A DNA stretch of 14,219 nucleotides from assembly GCA_001986395.2 (NCBI GenBank), contig MQVO02000218.1:1-14219 (forward strand). The letters are read 5' to 3'. The translations under genes were made by a program, and so were the position numbers. How positions within the stretch are numbered: the first letter of the stretch is position 1; the number at the start of each line of letters is the position of its first letter. This document shows positions 1 through 6,949 of the stretch, one piece after another. This DNA comes from Irpex lacteus. Taxonomy: Eukaryota; Basidiomycota; Agaricomycetes; Polyporales; Irpicaceae. A model generated the notes under the pieces. That model ran no database searches and was not told where the DNA came from. It was given only the letters and a program-made list of their open reading frames with translations.

Positions 1-1130
1 ATATCTCTGATTTCACTTTCAGATTAACTATACATTATTTAATCTTTATTAATATTAATATAATTTAATATTTTTAACAATATTAATGAATTTTTCATTA
101 ATCTCTCACCAAAATTTAATATTTATAAATTTAATTGTAAATGGTCATATTCAGTTACATTTTATGAAATCAACGCCCCATTTAAACTATCAGACTAAAG
201 CTGTCTCTTATGTTTTTTTATTTAATATTTAATATAATATTAAACGTAATTAAGAATTTAAATAATTATCAATTAATTACCAAATAAGATCAGTATCTAT
301 AATTTCTAATTTAAGTATTTCAAAGATATATCAATATATTACTTAATATTCTAAAAGGAGAATAAAATAGATACAACTAATTAGGCTATAGTAAAGCTGC
401 ACAGGGTCTTCTCGTCTAACTTTAGGAAAACGGCATCTTCACCGCTAATTCAATTTCACTAAGATTTCGGTAGATACAGTTATCGCATCATTCTATCATT
501 GTTGCAAGACTATAATTAGTAGACAAGGCATTTTGGTACATTATGACTCTCATAGCCATTGACTTAAACTTTAATTATAATATCGTTAAATATTATACTT
601 TATTAATAAGCATTGGGCAGACCTCACACTTTATACAATAATTTTCATTTTAGCAAAGTGCTGTGTTTTTAGTAAACAGTTGCGCGATATGTACTTTATT
701 ATTTCCTTTTGACGAACGTGGTAAATATGTTTTGCCGAGTTCATTTACCGAAATTATCTTATTCACTTTCTTTTCTAATATATTTTATTTTATTTATTTT
801 AATTATCCCTTCCCCCCAAATTTAATTTAGGAGAGAGGGAGTTAATTGGAGGGAGGACACTCTATTCTTTCTTCTTTAATTATAATTAATTTCTTTTGTA
901 TCCTGGTCTCTCCTTTTTTTAATAAAACGAGTAATAATCATACGATTATTCTAGGTGTAACTCTGAGTATGTACACTAAACACTAAACTTTGTCCCCCCG
1001 TTTTAGCTCTAGCCTAATCTCCAAATTGTCTTACTGCCCCTATTTATTCATAAAACAAAAGGAAATAAGGATACAGTGGAATGTTGATCTAAGATGGAGA
1101 CAGGGGGTTATAAAAATAATTTAGAATAAT
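1..1130 (-). rRNA. rnl: Mitochondrial large-subunit rRNA, partial (domain IV/V region)
   Basis: Read on the minus strand, the block carries the landmark LSU rRNA strings in order: GAACTCGGCAAAA (about 744-732), the segment with AACTGTTTACTAAAAACACAG (about 682-662), GGTCTGCCCAATGC (about 623-610), GTGAAATTGAATTAGCGGTG followed by AAGATGCCG, GACGAGAAGACCCTGTGCAGC (about 416-396), and TTTAAATGGGGCGTTG near 187-172. These correspond to the bacterial 23S stretch from domain IV into domain V. The gene continues past the left edge, so the peptidyl-transferase core is outside the window. Assignment is very firm for 170-750. From about 750 to 1130 the sequence has long AT-rich or purine-rich expansions and weak conservation, so the 5' limit is not resolved. 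It runs in the same direction as the broken ORF just upstream (1216-2243). The helix 69-71 region is unusually diverged, as noted in the findings. Confidence 0.93.
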
Positions 1131-1215
1131 AGAATTAATTTTAACTATATTTTTTCCATTTACCTCTTAATTTTTATAATAAAATAAAGGGTGAATGTAG
1201 GGGGTATAGTTAATT

Positions 1216-2243
1216 TTATTTTTTAGGAAAGATGTAGTTGTGTAAATCTACCCCTAAAGAATCATAAGGAATCTGGTGTGTAAGAATAAAATGGATACCA
1301 TGAGCTAATGTAAATAATCCCATAAGTATTAATATAGGTACATATATTAAAGTTAGTTTAGCTAATAAAGCTTGATATTTGATATAGAATTTAACAAATT
1401 TATTTTCAAATTTGTTAAGAATTTTATCTTTATTTAAAATAAATATAATATTTATAATAAAAAAAAAATAAATAATAAAATCAAACTGAAGACTAATACT
1501 AATAATAACATCTCTATTATAATTTGCTGGCCTATCAGGTCGTCCAAGTATCCTTCTACAGGTACACTCTTTAAAAAAGAGATATTAAATTAAAGATAAA
1601 ATCTAATGATTTATTGTAGAAAGAAGTAAAATCTGTAGGTAAAAAATTAGACCCTTTGTCTAATCTTTTTAATACTTCGGCTACTGCCTCGTTTACTAAC
1701 TCTCTATCTTGAGGTGACAGATTACCTATAGCCTTATTAGCAAATTCATTTACTTTATTATCTGGAATAGAGTGAATTTGTTCTAAAGAAGGCCATGTAC
1801 CTGTTTTAACCATTTGACTGGCACCATACATAAATCTATTAAATCCCGTTGGGTTCTCTATAGCTCCTTGAGATACTACAGTAGTTACTCCTACACCAGC
1901 AGCCCCTAATGAACCTAGTACTCTTAACCTAGGTGAACAATTAGGTATTTTACTTAAGGCCGCAAACGTAGCTAATCCTACACCTACTATACTGAAACTT
2001 TGAGGTACACCGCTAGGCCAATATCTTACAGGGTCTTGAGGTTCCGGGCTAGCATGTCCCTCAGGTATATAATTACTGGAGGATAAATCTGTATAACTAA
2101 AATTAAAAATATTAATAGCGTGACTAATCTAATAATAAAATAATAATGATTATAACGTAGAAGAAAAAAAGGAATCTATCCTTTGGGTTTATACCTAATA
2201 TTGTTTGTATAAATCCAGACTTAAATTTATTTAAGAAAAACAT
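1216..2243 (-). pseudogene. Unidentified mitochondrial membrane-protein ORF, split over three frames
   Basis: Three abutting minus-strand frames together look like one protein of about 340 residues that I cannot name. Segment 1 starts at ATG 2243-2241 (MFFLNKFKSGFIQ...) and has a hydrophobic run before TAG at 2126-2124. Segment 2 (about 2128-1571) is mostly soluble: PEGHASPEPQDP, YWPSGVPQSFSIVGVG, then a charged stretch with NKVNEFANKAIGNLSPQDRE; it ends at TAA 1573-1571. Segment 3 (about 1572-1216) has GRPDRPANYNRDV, a membrane segment, a lysine-rich NKFENKFVKF, a second membrane segment and the tail HNYIFPKK before TAA 1218-1216. Codon use is mitochondrial (AGA Arg, TTA Leu, A/T third positions). 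Each junction needs the same net +1 shift and lies within a few bases of a stop; the second lies at a T6 run. It could be a pseudogene, a sequencing error at the T run, or a frameshifted gene. The reading as one gene is inference. Confidence 0.7.
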
Positions 2244-2501
2244 TTGAAATTTTAAGAAAATTTATTATTTTTGTTCTTTTGACATATTGAAAAATAAAAA
2301 GAACTTTAATCCACTAAACTATATTTAGTAGATAAATATGTCTAAATAGATTAATCCATTATGTTTAGTGGATTAATCTTTTAAACATATTTTTTTATAC
2401 ATATGTAGAAATAGTCACGAATAACTCATGAATAGGTAACTGTAACAAGTTGTTATTACAGGCTTGATAAGACATATCAGAGTTGAACTAATATTCCATA
2501 A
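2244..2501. other. AT-rich spacer with two competing hairpins
   Basis: No coding frame is evident. The arm at 2363-2376 (GTTTAGTGGATTAA) is complementary to 2306-2319. An overlapping arm, 2369-2379 (TGGATTAATCT), is complementary to 2348-2358, with a further AAATATGT/ACATATTT outer pairing that runs to about 2392. The two structures are mutually exclusive. From 2401 to 2500 there is a short near-palindrome (about 2440-2460) and a T-arm-like ATTAG-TTCAACT-CTGAT on the minus strand, but no matching acceptor stem. Confidence 0.5.
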
Positions 2502-2564
2502 CCTAAAAAACACTAGGACCCCACTAAAGTGGGTGGACAGAAAGAATTATAACTAGTTTTTAGG
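2502..2564. repeat. Double-hairpin palindrome, copy 1 (variant inner loop)
   Basis: The outer arms CCTAAAAAACACTAG and CTAGTTTTTAGG pair. The inside carries its own CCCAC/GTGGG hairpin, then AGAAAGAATTATAACTAG, which is shared with copy 2 (reverse complement). It belongs to the CTAG-bounded palindrome family seen eight more times in the window, but the inner stem differs from the majority type. Confidence 0.75.
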
Positions 2565-2737
2565 ATTGGTTCTCCCCAACCTTTATTAATTAAGGAAAGG
2601 ATAAAAAAACCAAATTACTTACTACTCTAATTAATTAAAATTGATTTTACATATCTATTTTAGTAATTAGAAGATTGTATGTATCTCATCAAAACAAAAC
2701 GGCTACGGTTATCAGGTTTATTTTATAATTAACCTTT

Positions 2738-2781
2738 ACCTAAAACTAGTTATAATTCTTTCTAATTACTAGTTTTATGGT
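2738..2781. repeat. Double-hairpin palindrome, copy 2 (reverse orientation)
   Basis: The outer arms TAAAACTAG and CTAGTTTTA enclose TTATAATTCTTTCTAATTA. Its reverse complement matches the right part of copy 1. It is immediately followed by GGTATTATTTAAAT, a string that recurs downstream of the reverse transcriptase at about 13594. Confidence 0.8.
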
Positions 2782-3178
2782 ATTATTTAAATGACCTTGC
2801 CAGTTTATATTTACAAGAATGAGATAAAATAATTTATAAAATACACTATAAATTATTTAGTCACTGTAACAATAAAAATATTTAGAATCCATGTTGGATG
2901 CTGCCACAATCTTTTTATTTTCTTTCATTAAATTAATAATTAATAAAGTAAATTGAAGATTAATTGTGAAGCATTCTTGTCGATCTCCTTTAAATAAAGC
3001 AGATTAGACAAAAAGGAAAGAAGTAGATAATTCACTCGCTACTCAAGACCTTAACACATTTTCCGGAAGAAGATTATAACATTTTGGATAAAATGTTATA
3101 ATCTCTTTTATTGTTAATATTATTTAGTATTAATAAATAAAATAATTTTCCAAGATGTTTCTCCTCAATTCTAAATAA
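2782..3178. other. AT-rich spacer with a perfect 15-bp hairpin
   Basis: The clear structural element is 3071-3104: AGATTATAACATTTT, a four-base loop GGAT, then the exact reverse complement. A 38-codon frame at 2891-3007 (code 4, starting MLDAATIF) is open but too short and too unlike known proteins to call. No RNA gene was recognised. Confidence 0.5.
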
Positions 3179-3325
3179 TTACCCTGGTTGCCGAGAGGTT
3201 TCACGGAACAAGTTAGCCGGATTCAGTACACGAAATTGCGAAAAGAAATGATGAAGATGGAAACACCCTTCACAAAGTATGACGAAGATGGATACACGGA
3301 CTATGCCAATCATCTGCTGGATTAA
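3179..3325 (+). other. Short protein-like open frame, unknown
   Basis: A 48-codon frame lies between stops at 3176-3178 and 3323-3325. It is noticeably less AT-rich than its surroundings and reads as a charged, soluble peptide (PWLPRGFTEQVS..., ending TKYDEDGYTDYANHLLD). It has no upstream start except internal ATGs and no recognised family. It could be a remnant of an imported or plasmid gene, or a chance frame in a structured RNA. It lies about 120 nt upstream of the truncated RT copy. Confidence 0.3.
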
Positions 3326-3443
3326 GATGATCGTTGTAAGTGCTGTTGAAAAAATTACAAAGTCTTTTATAATTTCACAAATTTTAATCTGATGAGAAAA
3401 GTTTTGTTATCTTTAGTTTTAATCTTAAAGGAAATAGCGATAG

Positions 3444-3912
3444 TTTAAAAAAATAAAGTTAGTATTGCCTTTCCTGCAGTACCTTATTAGTAAGTTAAAT
3501 ATTACTAATCTGCTAAAACTGGACCCAGTAGCAAATGCAGTGGAACCAACTGTGTTTAAATCATTACCCAACGTAAGAAGATTTAAAATCAAAATGCTAT
3601 CCAAATATCATCCTGTGTTCACCAAAGCCAATATCTAAAAAAGAGAATTTGAGCCATTGTTTGACAAGGAATTTTATAACAATAAATCTATAAATAGATA
3701 TATTGAACATCAATTACAAAGATTGGTGTTAAGTAGAAACAACCCAGCCAAATTTTGGGCGATAAGTAGATATCTATTAAAAAGTGCACCTTCCAAGCGG
3801 CAAATTTTAATCATGTATATCCAACTTGGCATAGATCAATGAAGTATGGATCTGTAATCAAAATTATGGAAAGAGTATTACAATTAGGTTACGATTTAAG
3901 TATTGGAAACTA
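3444..3912 (+). pseudogene. Truncated mitochondrial reverse transcriptase (N-terminal part), paralog of the 11286-13539 RT
   Basis: The frame from about 3444 reads ...PFLQYLISK..., then KSLPNVRRFKIKMLSKYHPVF, NKSINRYIEHQLQRL and NPAKFWAISRYLLKS. It matches the N-terminal region of the RT at 11286 almost block by block (LPNVSKFKIKWLSNYHPIF, NKNINRYINHQLNRL, NPQVFWIIAKYLLNS). An in-frame TAA interrupts it at 3636-3638. Near 3783 it shifts frame and continues as TFQAANFNHVYPTWHRSMKY, equivalent to TFQVACFHHVFRNWHRTLHF in the other copy. It stops where the palindrome at 3906 begins, just before the point where the other copy has NGKLQPIDFKRLYILKD. No RT catalytic motifs are present, so the copy cannot be functional. 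The length is roughly 150 codons against about 750 in the relative. Confidence 0.85.
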
Positions 3913-3947
3913 GTTAGAATTATTTCTAATGACTAGTGTTTTTGGGG
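3906..3947. repeat. Double-hairpin palindrome, copy 3 (reverse orientation), at the RT truncation point
   Basis: CTAG-bounded core CTAGTTAGAATTATTTC then TAATGACTAG, with a right arm TGTTTTTGG and a weak left arm GGAAA. It is the reverse complement of the majority core in copies 4 and 5. It sits exactly where homology to the other RT copy ends. Confidence 0.85.
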
Positions 3948-4260
3948 ACTGGTTCCGAGTGATAGAAAAATAGTAACGCGAGTGAACGATGATAGAGAAC
4001 GGTTGTACCGCAGTGATTTAGAGCCTAAAGCAGCTATTGCCCTTAAGCAGCTGAGGGGCCGAAATGTCATGCCCGGGTTTGTAGGATCAACATGGTAACG
4101 CCCGACAGCGTACCTTGTGCTTAAAGGGTCGCCGAGTTGGTAAAGAGGGCGTGGCCAATAGCCTAATCGATGGACAAACCGTACATTGCTATCAATACAT
4201 CTGATACCAACATTATCAATACCGTCAGTACTAGCTATATTTTTAGTTAAATAGTTTTGG
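3948..4260. other. GC-richer, probably structured RNA segment (possible group II intron part)
   Basis: This block is far less AT-rich than its flanks and contains many short self-complementary pieces (for example GGGCCGAAATG, ATGCCCGGG, GGTAACGCCCG, GTCGCCGAGTTGG). No open frame matches a known family. Its position between an RT fragment and a maturase domain X fragment suggests group II intron ribozyme sequence. I could not identify a domain V hairpin or a GUGYG 5' end, so this is inference. Confidence 0.4.
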
Positions 4261-4309
4261 GGAAGTATTGAGTACCTTTTTTTTTTAATAATTTTTTTAT
4301 TTATAAACT

Positions 4310-4595
4310 ATGACTATTCTTACATCTCTTTATAACCCAAAACCAAACTTTTCTCATTATTCAGAACCACAAGTTTTAGCCATTACGAAAATCAATAGAA
4401 TAATTAACGGAATTAATAGTTACTATAAAATATCCGAAGGACAACAAATAATAACTTCTCGTGTCCAATATATTCTAAGATTTAGCTTTAACATTATCGA
4501 AAGGAGGTCTAGCACATTCAGCAACACAAGCAATGAAAGATATAAAGAATAATAAAGTGTGCTTAAATAATTATAAAAAGAAAAATAATGAATAA
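4310..4595 (+). pseudogene. Group II intron maturase domain X fragment
   Basis: The frame from 4310 encodes ...NPKPNFSHYSEPQVLAITK, then INRIINGINSYYKISEGQ and SRVQYILRFS, the hallmark layout of the maturase (domain X) region at the C-terminus of group II intron-encoded proteins, which helps splicing of the host intron. About position 4470 the sense shifts by one base: the better continuation is LALTLSKGGLAHSATQAMKD..., ending at TAA 4593-4595. That matches the family pattern of a helix after YILR. No RT domain precedes it; upstream is the GC-rich block and poly-T/AT spacer. The apparent ATG at 4310 follows a stop and is probably fortuitous. RT pieces that could belong to the same ancestral intron lie downstream in reversed order (5562-6425). 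Confidence 0.75.
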
Positions 4596-5159
4596 GGGAG
4601 CTCTCTTAAAATAAAAATATAAAGTCCATTTAACAACATCTCTCTATCTTTTAGATCTTTATCAGTAATCTCATTTATCTTCTATTCCTTGCCCTATTTC
4701 TAAATAATAAATAAATAAAGATTAAGTAAAGATAAATTTCTTTTTCCTTTAAATTTATTTAGAGATTCTCCCTCCCCTATTCTTATATGATCTAATTTAT
4801 TTTATCTCTTATTATTTTTTCTTTGTTAAAATCTAAAAGTTAAAGATTTTATTTTAATTTATTTCATAAAAATAGAATAGTACTTAAAATCTATTTAATT
4901 TAAATAAGTAAAAGATTAAAATTTCTTTTTATTTAAATTGGGGAATTATTTTATTTAAAGAAAGTGAATTAAGATAAATTTAACAATATAACTTTTATTT
5001 TACTTTACAAGATTATTCTTTACTCTTGAATAGATAGATAGTGATAGTTTCTAAAATAGAGGAGCTAGCTCCCTCTAAAAAAAAAAGAATAATGGGGAGT
5101 AATTTATATCTATATTGTTATTCATTAAATAATCGAATCTGATCCCCAAATATATACTG
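4596..5159. other. Gene-free AT-rich spacer
   Basis: Low-complexity A/T sequence with no credible coding frame. One perfect 12-bp palindrome GGAGCTAGCTCC lies at about 5061-5072, extended by AGA/TCT-type flanks. Confidence 0.6.
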
Positions 5160-5267
5160 ATGCATACAGAAATAGCCACACAACATCCACAAAATGATAA
5201 TACACAATCGCTGATTCAAACACCACCCAAACAACTTGCAGAAACTATGTTCTTAGTTTTAATTTAA
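5160..5267 (+). other. Small ORF (35 codons), unknown
   Basis: ATG to TAA frame encoding a Gln/Thr/Pro-rich, mostly hydrophilic peptide ([16 protein letters not shown]...) that ends with a short hydrophobic tail (MFLVLI). The composition is more protein-like than the surrounding A/T spacer, but there is no family match and no supporting context. It may be a fragment of a larger gene. Confidence 0.25.
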
Positions 5268-5421
5268 AATAAAATAGAAAATAAAATAAGAGAATTATTT
5301 TAACAATATCACTCTCCTTAATGAATTTTTAATTTATGTAATGTAATTGTAATGTCTTTAATACCCATTCCATTCATTACATTCATTACTTTGTATCTTT
5401 AATTAAAAAGAAATTTATTAA
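5268..5421. other. AT-rich spacer
   Basis: Repetitive GTAATGTAATT and CATTACATTCATTAC strings (about 5338-5390) form an imperfect inverted repeat. Nothing else was recognised. Confidence 0.45.
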
Positions 5422-5544
5422 GATACTTTATTAGTATTAATAGAATTTATTTCTTATTTAGCTAGAAATGTATCATTAGGTTTAAGATTAGCAGCAAATA
5501 TTACAGCAGGTCACATGTTATTAAGTATGTGGATTTGTATATAA
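5422..5544 (+). pseudogene. atp6: Fragment of ATP synthase subunit a (Atp6)
   Basis: A 40-codon piece reads LLVLIEFISYLARNVSLGLR followed by LAANITAGHMLLSMW before TAA. The ARNVSLGLRLAAN-x-GHMLL core is the highly conserved membrane helix of mitochondrial Atp6 that contains the essential Arg of the proton channel. It lacks the rest of the gene on both sides: upstream is a stop and A/T spacer, downstream an RT remnant begins about 20 nt later. It is therefore a displaced or duplicated fragment, not a working gene, unless it is an exon whose partners lie outside the window. Fragment duplication of atp6 by invading elements is known in other fungal mitochondria; that link here is inference. Confidence 0.75.
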
Positions 5545-5561
5545 CATAATATTTTTATCTT

Positions 5562-5757
5562 AGAGGGAACGCCACAGGGAGGAATCATGTCACCAACTTA
5601 TGTAACGTTGCGTTAAACGGGTTAGAAGAAACAATTAAATTGGTAAATCCTTTGATAAAAGGTATTAGTCAAGGAGTTAATGTGATCCGATACGCCGACG
5701 ACATGATTATCACAGCTAGAACTCCTGAAACTCCCTCTTTTGGCAGAAAGAGATAAA
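5562..5757 (+). pseudogene. Group II intron RT, middle fragment (motifs 4-5), displaced upstream of its own N-terminal half
   Basis: Starting at a shared AGAGGGAAC, the sequence encodes EGTPQGGIMSPT, shifts frame once at about 5600, and continues LCNVALNGLEETIKLVNPL, then VNVIRYADDMIITARTPE. PQGG-x-x-SP is RT motif 4 and YADD (5691-5702) is RT motif 5, holding two catalytic aspartates. Downstream similarity fades within a few codons. These motifs should follow the N-terminal half, which instead lies at 5839-6425. The upstream neighbour is the atp6 fragment. Confidence 0.85.
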
Positions 5758-5838
5758 GAATACTATCCGGAGGATTAAAATAAATTATAATATAGGGAGA
5801 CCCAAATTTAATTTATTTTTAGTTTTTGCTACATCGAA

Positions 5839-6425
5839 GAATAATATGAAAGAAGTGTATAATTTTACAATGAATATTGCTGCAAAGTTTTGAAGCGAAA
5901 GCTTTGGCAATAAGAAAAGTTGTAACCAACAAAGGAAGTAAGACGGCTGGAGTAGATGGAATTACCTGAAACAGTCCGACAGAATATTTAAAAGCTATAG
6001 AAGAGCTGAATAGTATAATGAAGCATCCCGAGAATTATAAAGCACAGCTTGTAAGAAGGGTAATGATTACCAAACCAGGCTCAAAGGAAAAACGTCCGTT
6101 AGGTATTCCGACAATGATTGACCGAGCAGTTCAAGTAATATATCATTTAGGAATTGACCCGGCTGTAGAAGCCAAATCAGACAAAAACTCCTTTGGGTTC
6201 AGGAAATCAAGGTCCACACATGACGCAGTCACTGCATAATCATTCTTATGGATAAAACTATTCACCCTCATTGAATAGTGGAAGCTGACATAGCTAAATG
6301 TTTTGACAGGATAAGCCACAAGTTCTTAATGAAAAAACTCCGATACGACACAAACACGTATTGGAACAATGATTAAAAGCAGGGATAATGGTGGAACTGA
6401 ATTTCCTGGAGAGCACAGAGGGAAC
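5839..6425 (+). pseudogene. Group II intron RT, N-terminal half (RT0-RT3), frameshifted
   Basis: The frame reads SFEAKALAIRKVVTNKGSK, TAGVDGIT-W(TGA)-NSPTEYLKAI, RRVMITKPGSKEKRPLGIPT, MIDRAVQVIYHLGIDPAVEA and NSFGFRKSRSTHDAVTA: the RT0 to RT2 blocks of a group II intron-encoded protein. After about 6237 it shifts to a frame giving MDKTIHPHW and VEADIAKCFDRISH (motif 3 region with the first catalytic Asp). After about 6350 it shifts again to give HVLEQWLKAGIMVELNFLE, then STEGT. TGA encodes conserved Trp in at least three places, which supports code 4. The frame ends at AGAGGGAAC (6417-6425), the same nonamer that opens the motif 4-5 fragment at 5562. Two frameshifts and the missing C-terminus make it inactive. 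Confidence 0.88.
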
Positions 6426-6442
6426 TATTATTTTTATTTTGC

Positions 6443-6515
6443 AAAGAGCAAGGTGACTTCGAACACCTACCTAAGGTTTTGGAGACCACAATTCTACCAA
6501 TTAAACTATGCTCTT
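6443..6515 (-). tRNA. trnW: tRNA-Trp(CCA), gene or pseudogene
   Basis: The minus strand folds with a 7-bp acceptor stem AAGAGCA/TGCTCTT, a D-arm GTTTAATTGGTAGAAT, an anticodon arm containing GGTCTCCAAAACC (loop CTCCAAA, anticodon CCA) and a T-arm AGGTG-TTCGAAGT-CACCT. The D-arm and anticodon arm closely resemble bacterial and plastid tRNA-Trp(CCA). Weak points are a mismatch in the anticodon stem, an 8-nt T-loop and an unusual discriminator base (T). Fungal mitochondria that read UGA as Trp normally carry anticodon UCA, so a CCA tRNA is unexpected. It is either an additional UGG-reading gene or a decayed or imported copy. It lies directly after the RT N-terminal half on the opposite strand. 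Confidence 0.72.
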
Positions 6516-6625
6516 TTCCCTTTTTATATCTTCCTCCCATCTTTGCCCCTTTACGGATAAAGGATAAACTCTACTCTTTTAGAAGAAAATAAATTTTTAA
6601 TTTAGGAGCACCCCAGATCTTAATA

Positions 6626-6678
6626 CCCCTACCAAAAAACTAGTCATTAGAAATAATTCTAACTAGTTTTTTTGGGTA
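6626..6678. repeat. Double-hairpin palindrome, copy 4
   Basis: The outer arms CCAAAAAACTAG and CTAGTTTTTTTGG enclose TCATTAGAAATAATTCTAA, whose TTAGAA/TTCTAA arms form the inner hairpin. The core is identical to copy 5. Confidence 0.9.
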
Positions 6679-6949
6679 TTCTTTAGTAAAATTTATAAGA
6701 TATATTTAGTCTTTGAATACAAATTATTTATATTATTACTATTTAGTAAAGATTATCTCTCTTCTTTACTTAAATAGATAAAATGAATAACTTTACTCTT
6801 TTTAATTCTATTCTTTTATTTTTTTTATTTTCTAAGTGAAGTTGCATCTTCTCAATCTTATTTTTAGTTATTTTCTTATAAATGACCCAAAATCTACTCT
6901 ACTTAAATTATTGTTTTTACTATCAAACAATTATTCTACCATTCTACTT
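6679..6949. other. AT-rich spacer
   Basis: No coding frame or RNA structure recognised. Mostly T-rich runs. Confidence 0.5.

Noticed and set aside
2420..2500. Possible minus-strand tRNA (ATTAG-TTCAACT-CTGAT T-arm)
   Set aside because: No complementary acceptor stem or anticodon arm could be built upstream.
6369..6560. Plus-strand 63-codon ORF
   Set aside because: The first part is an out-of-frame reading of the RT remnant and the second part overlaps the tRNA-Trp on the other strand.
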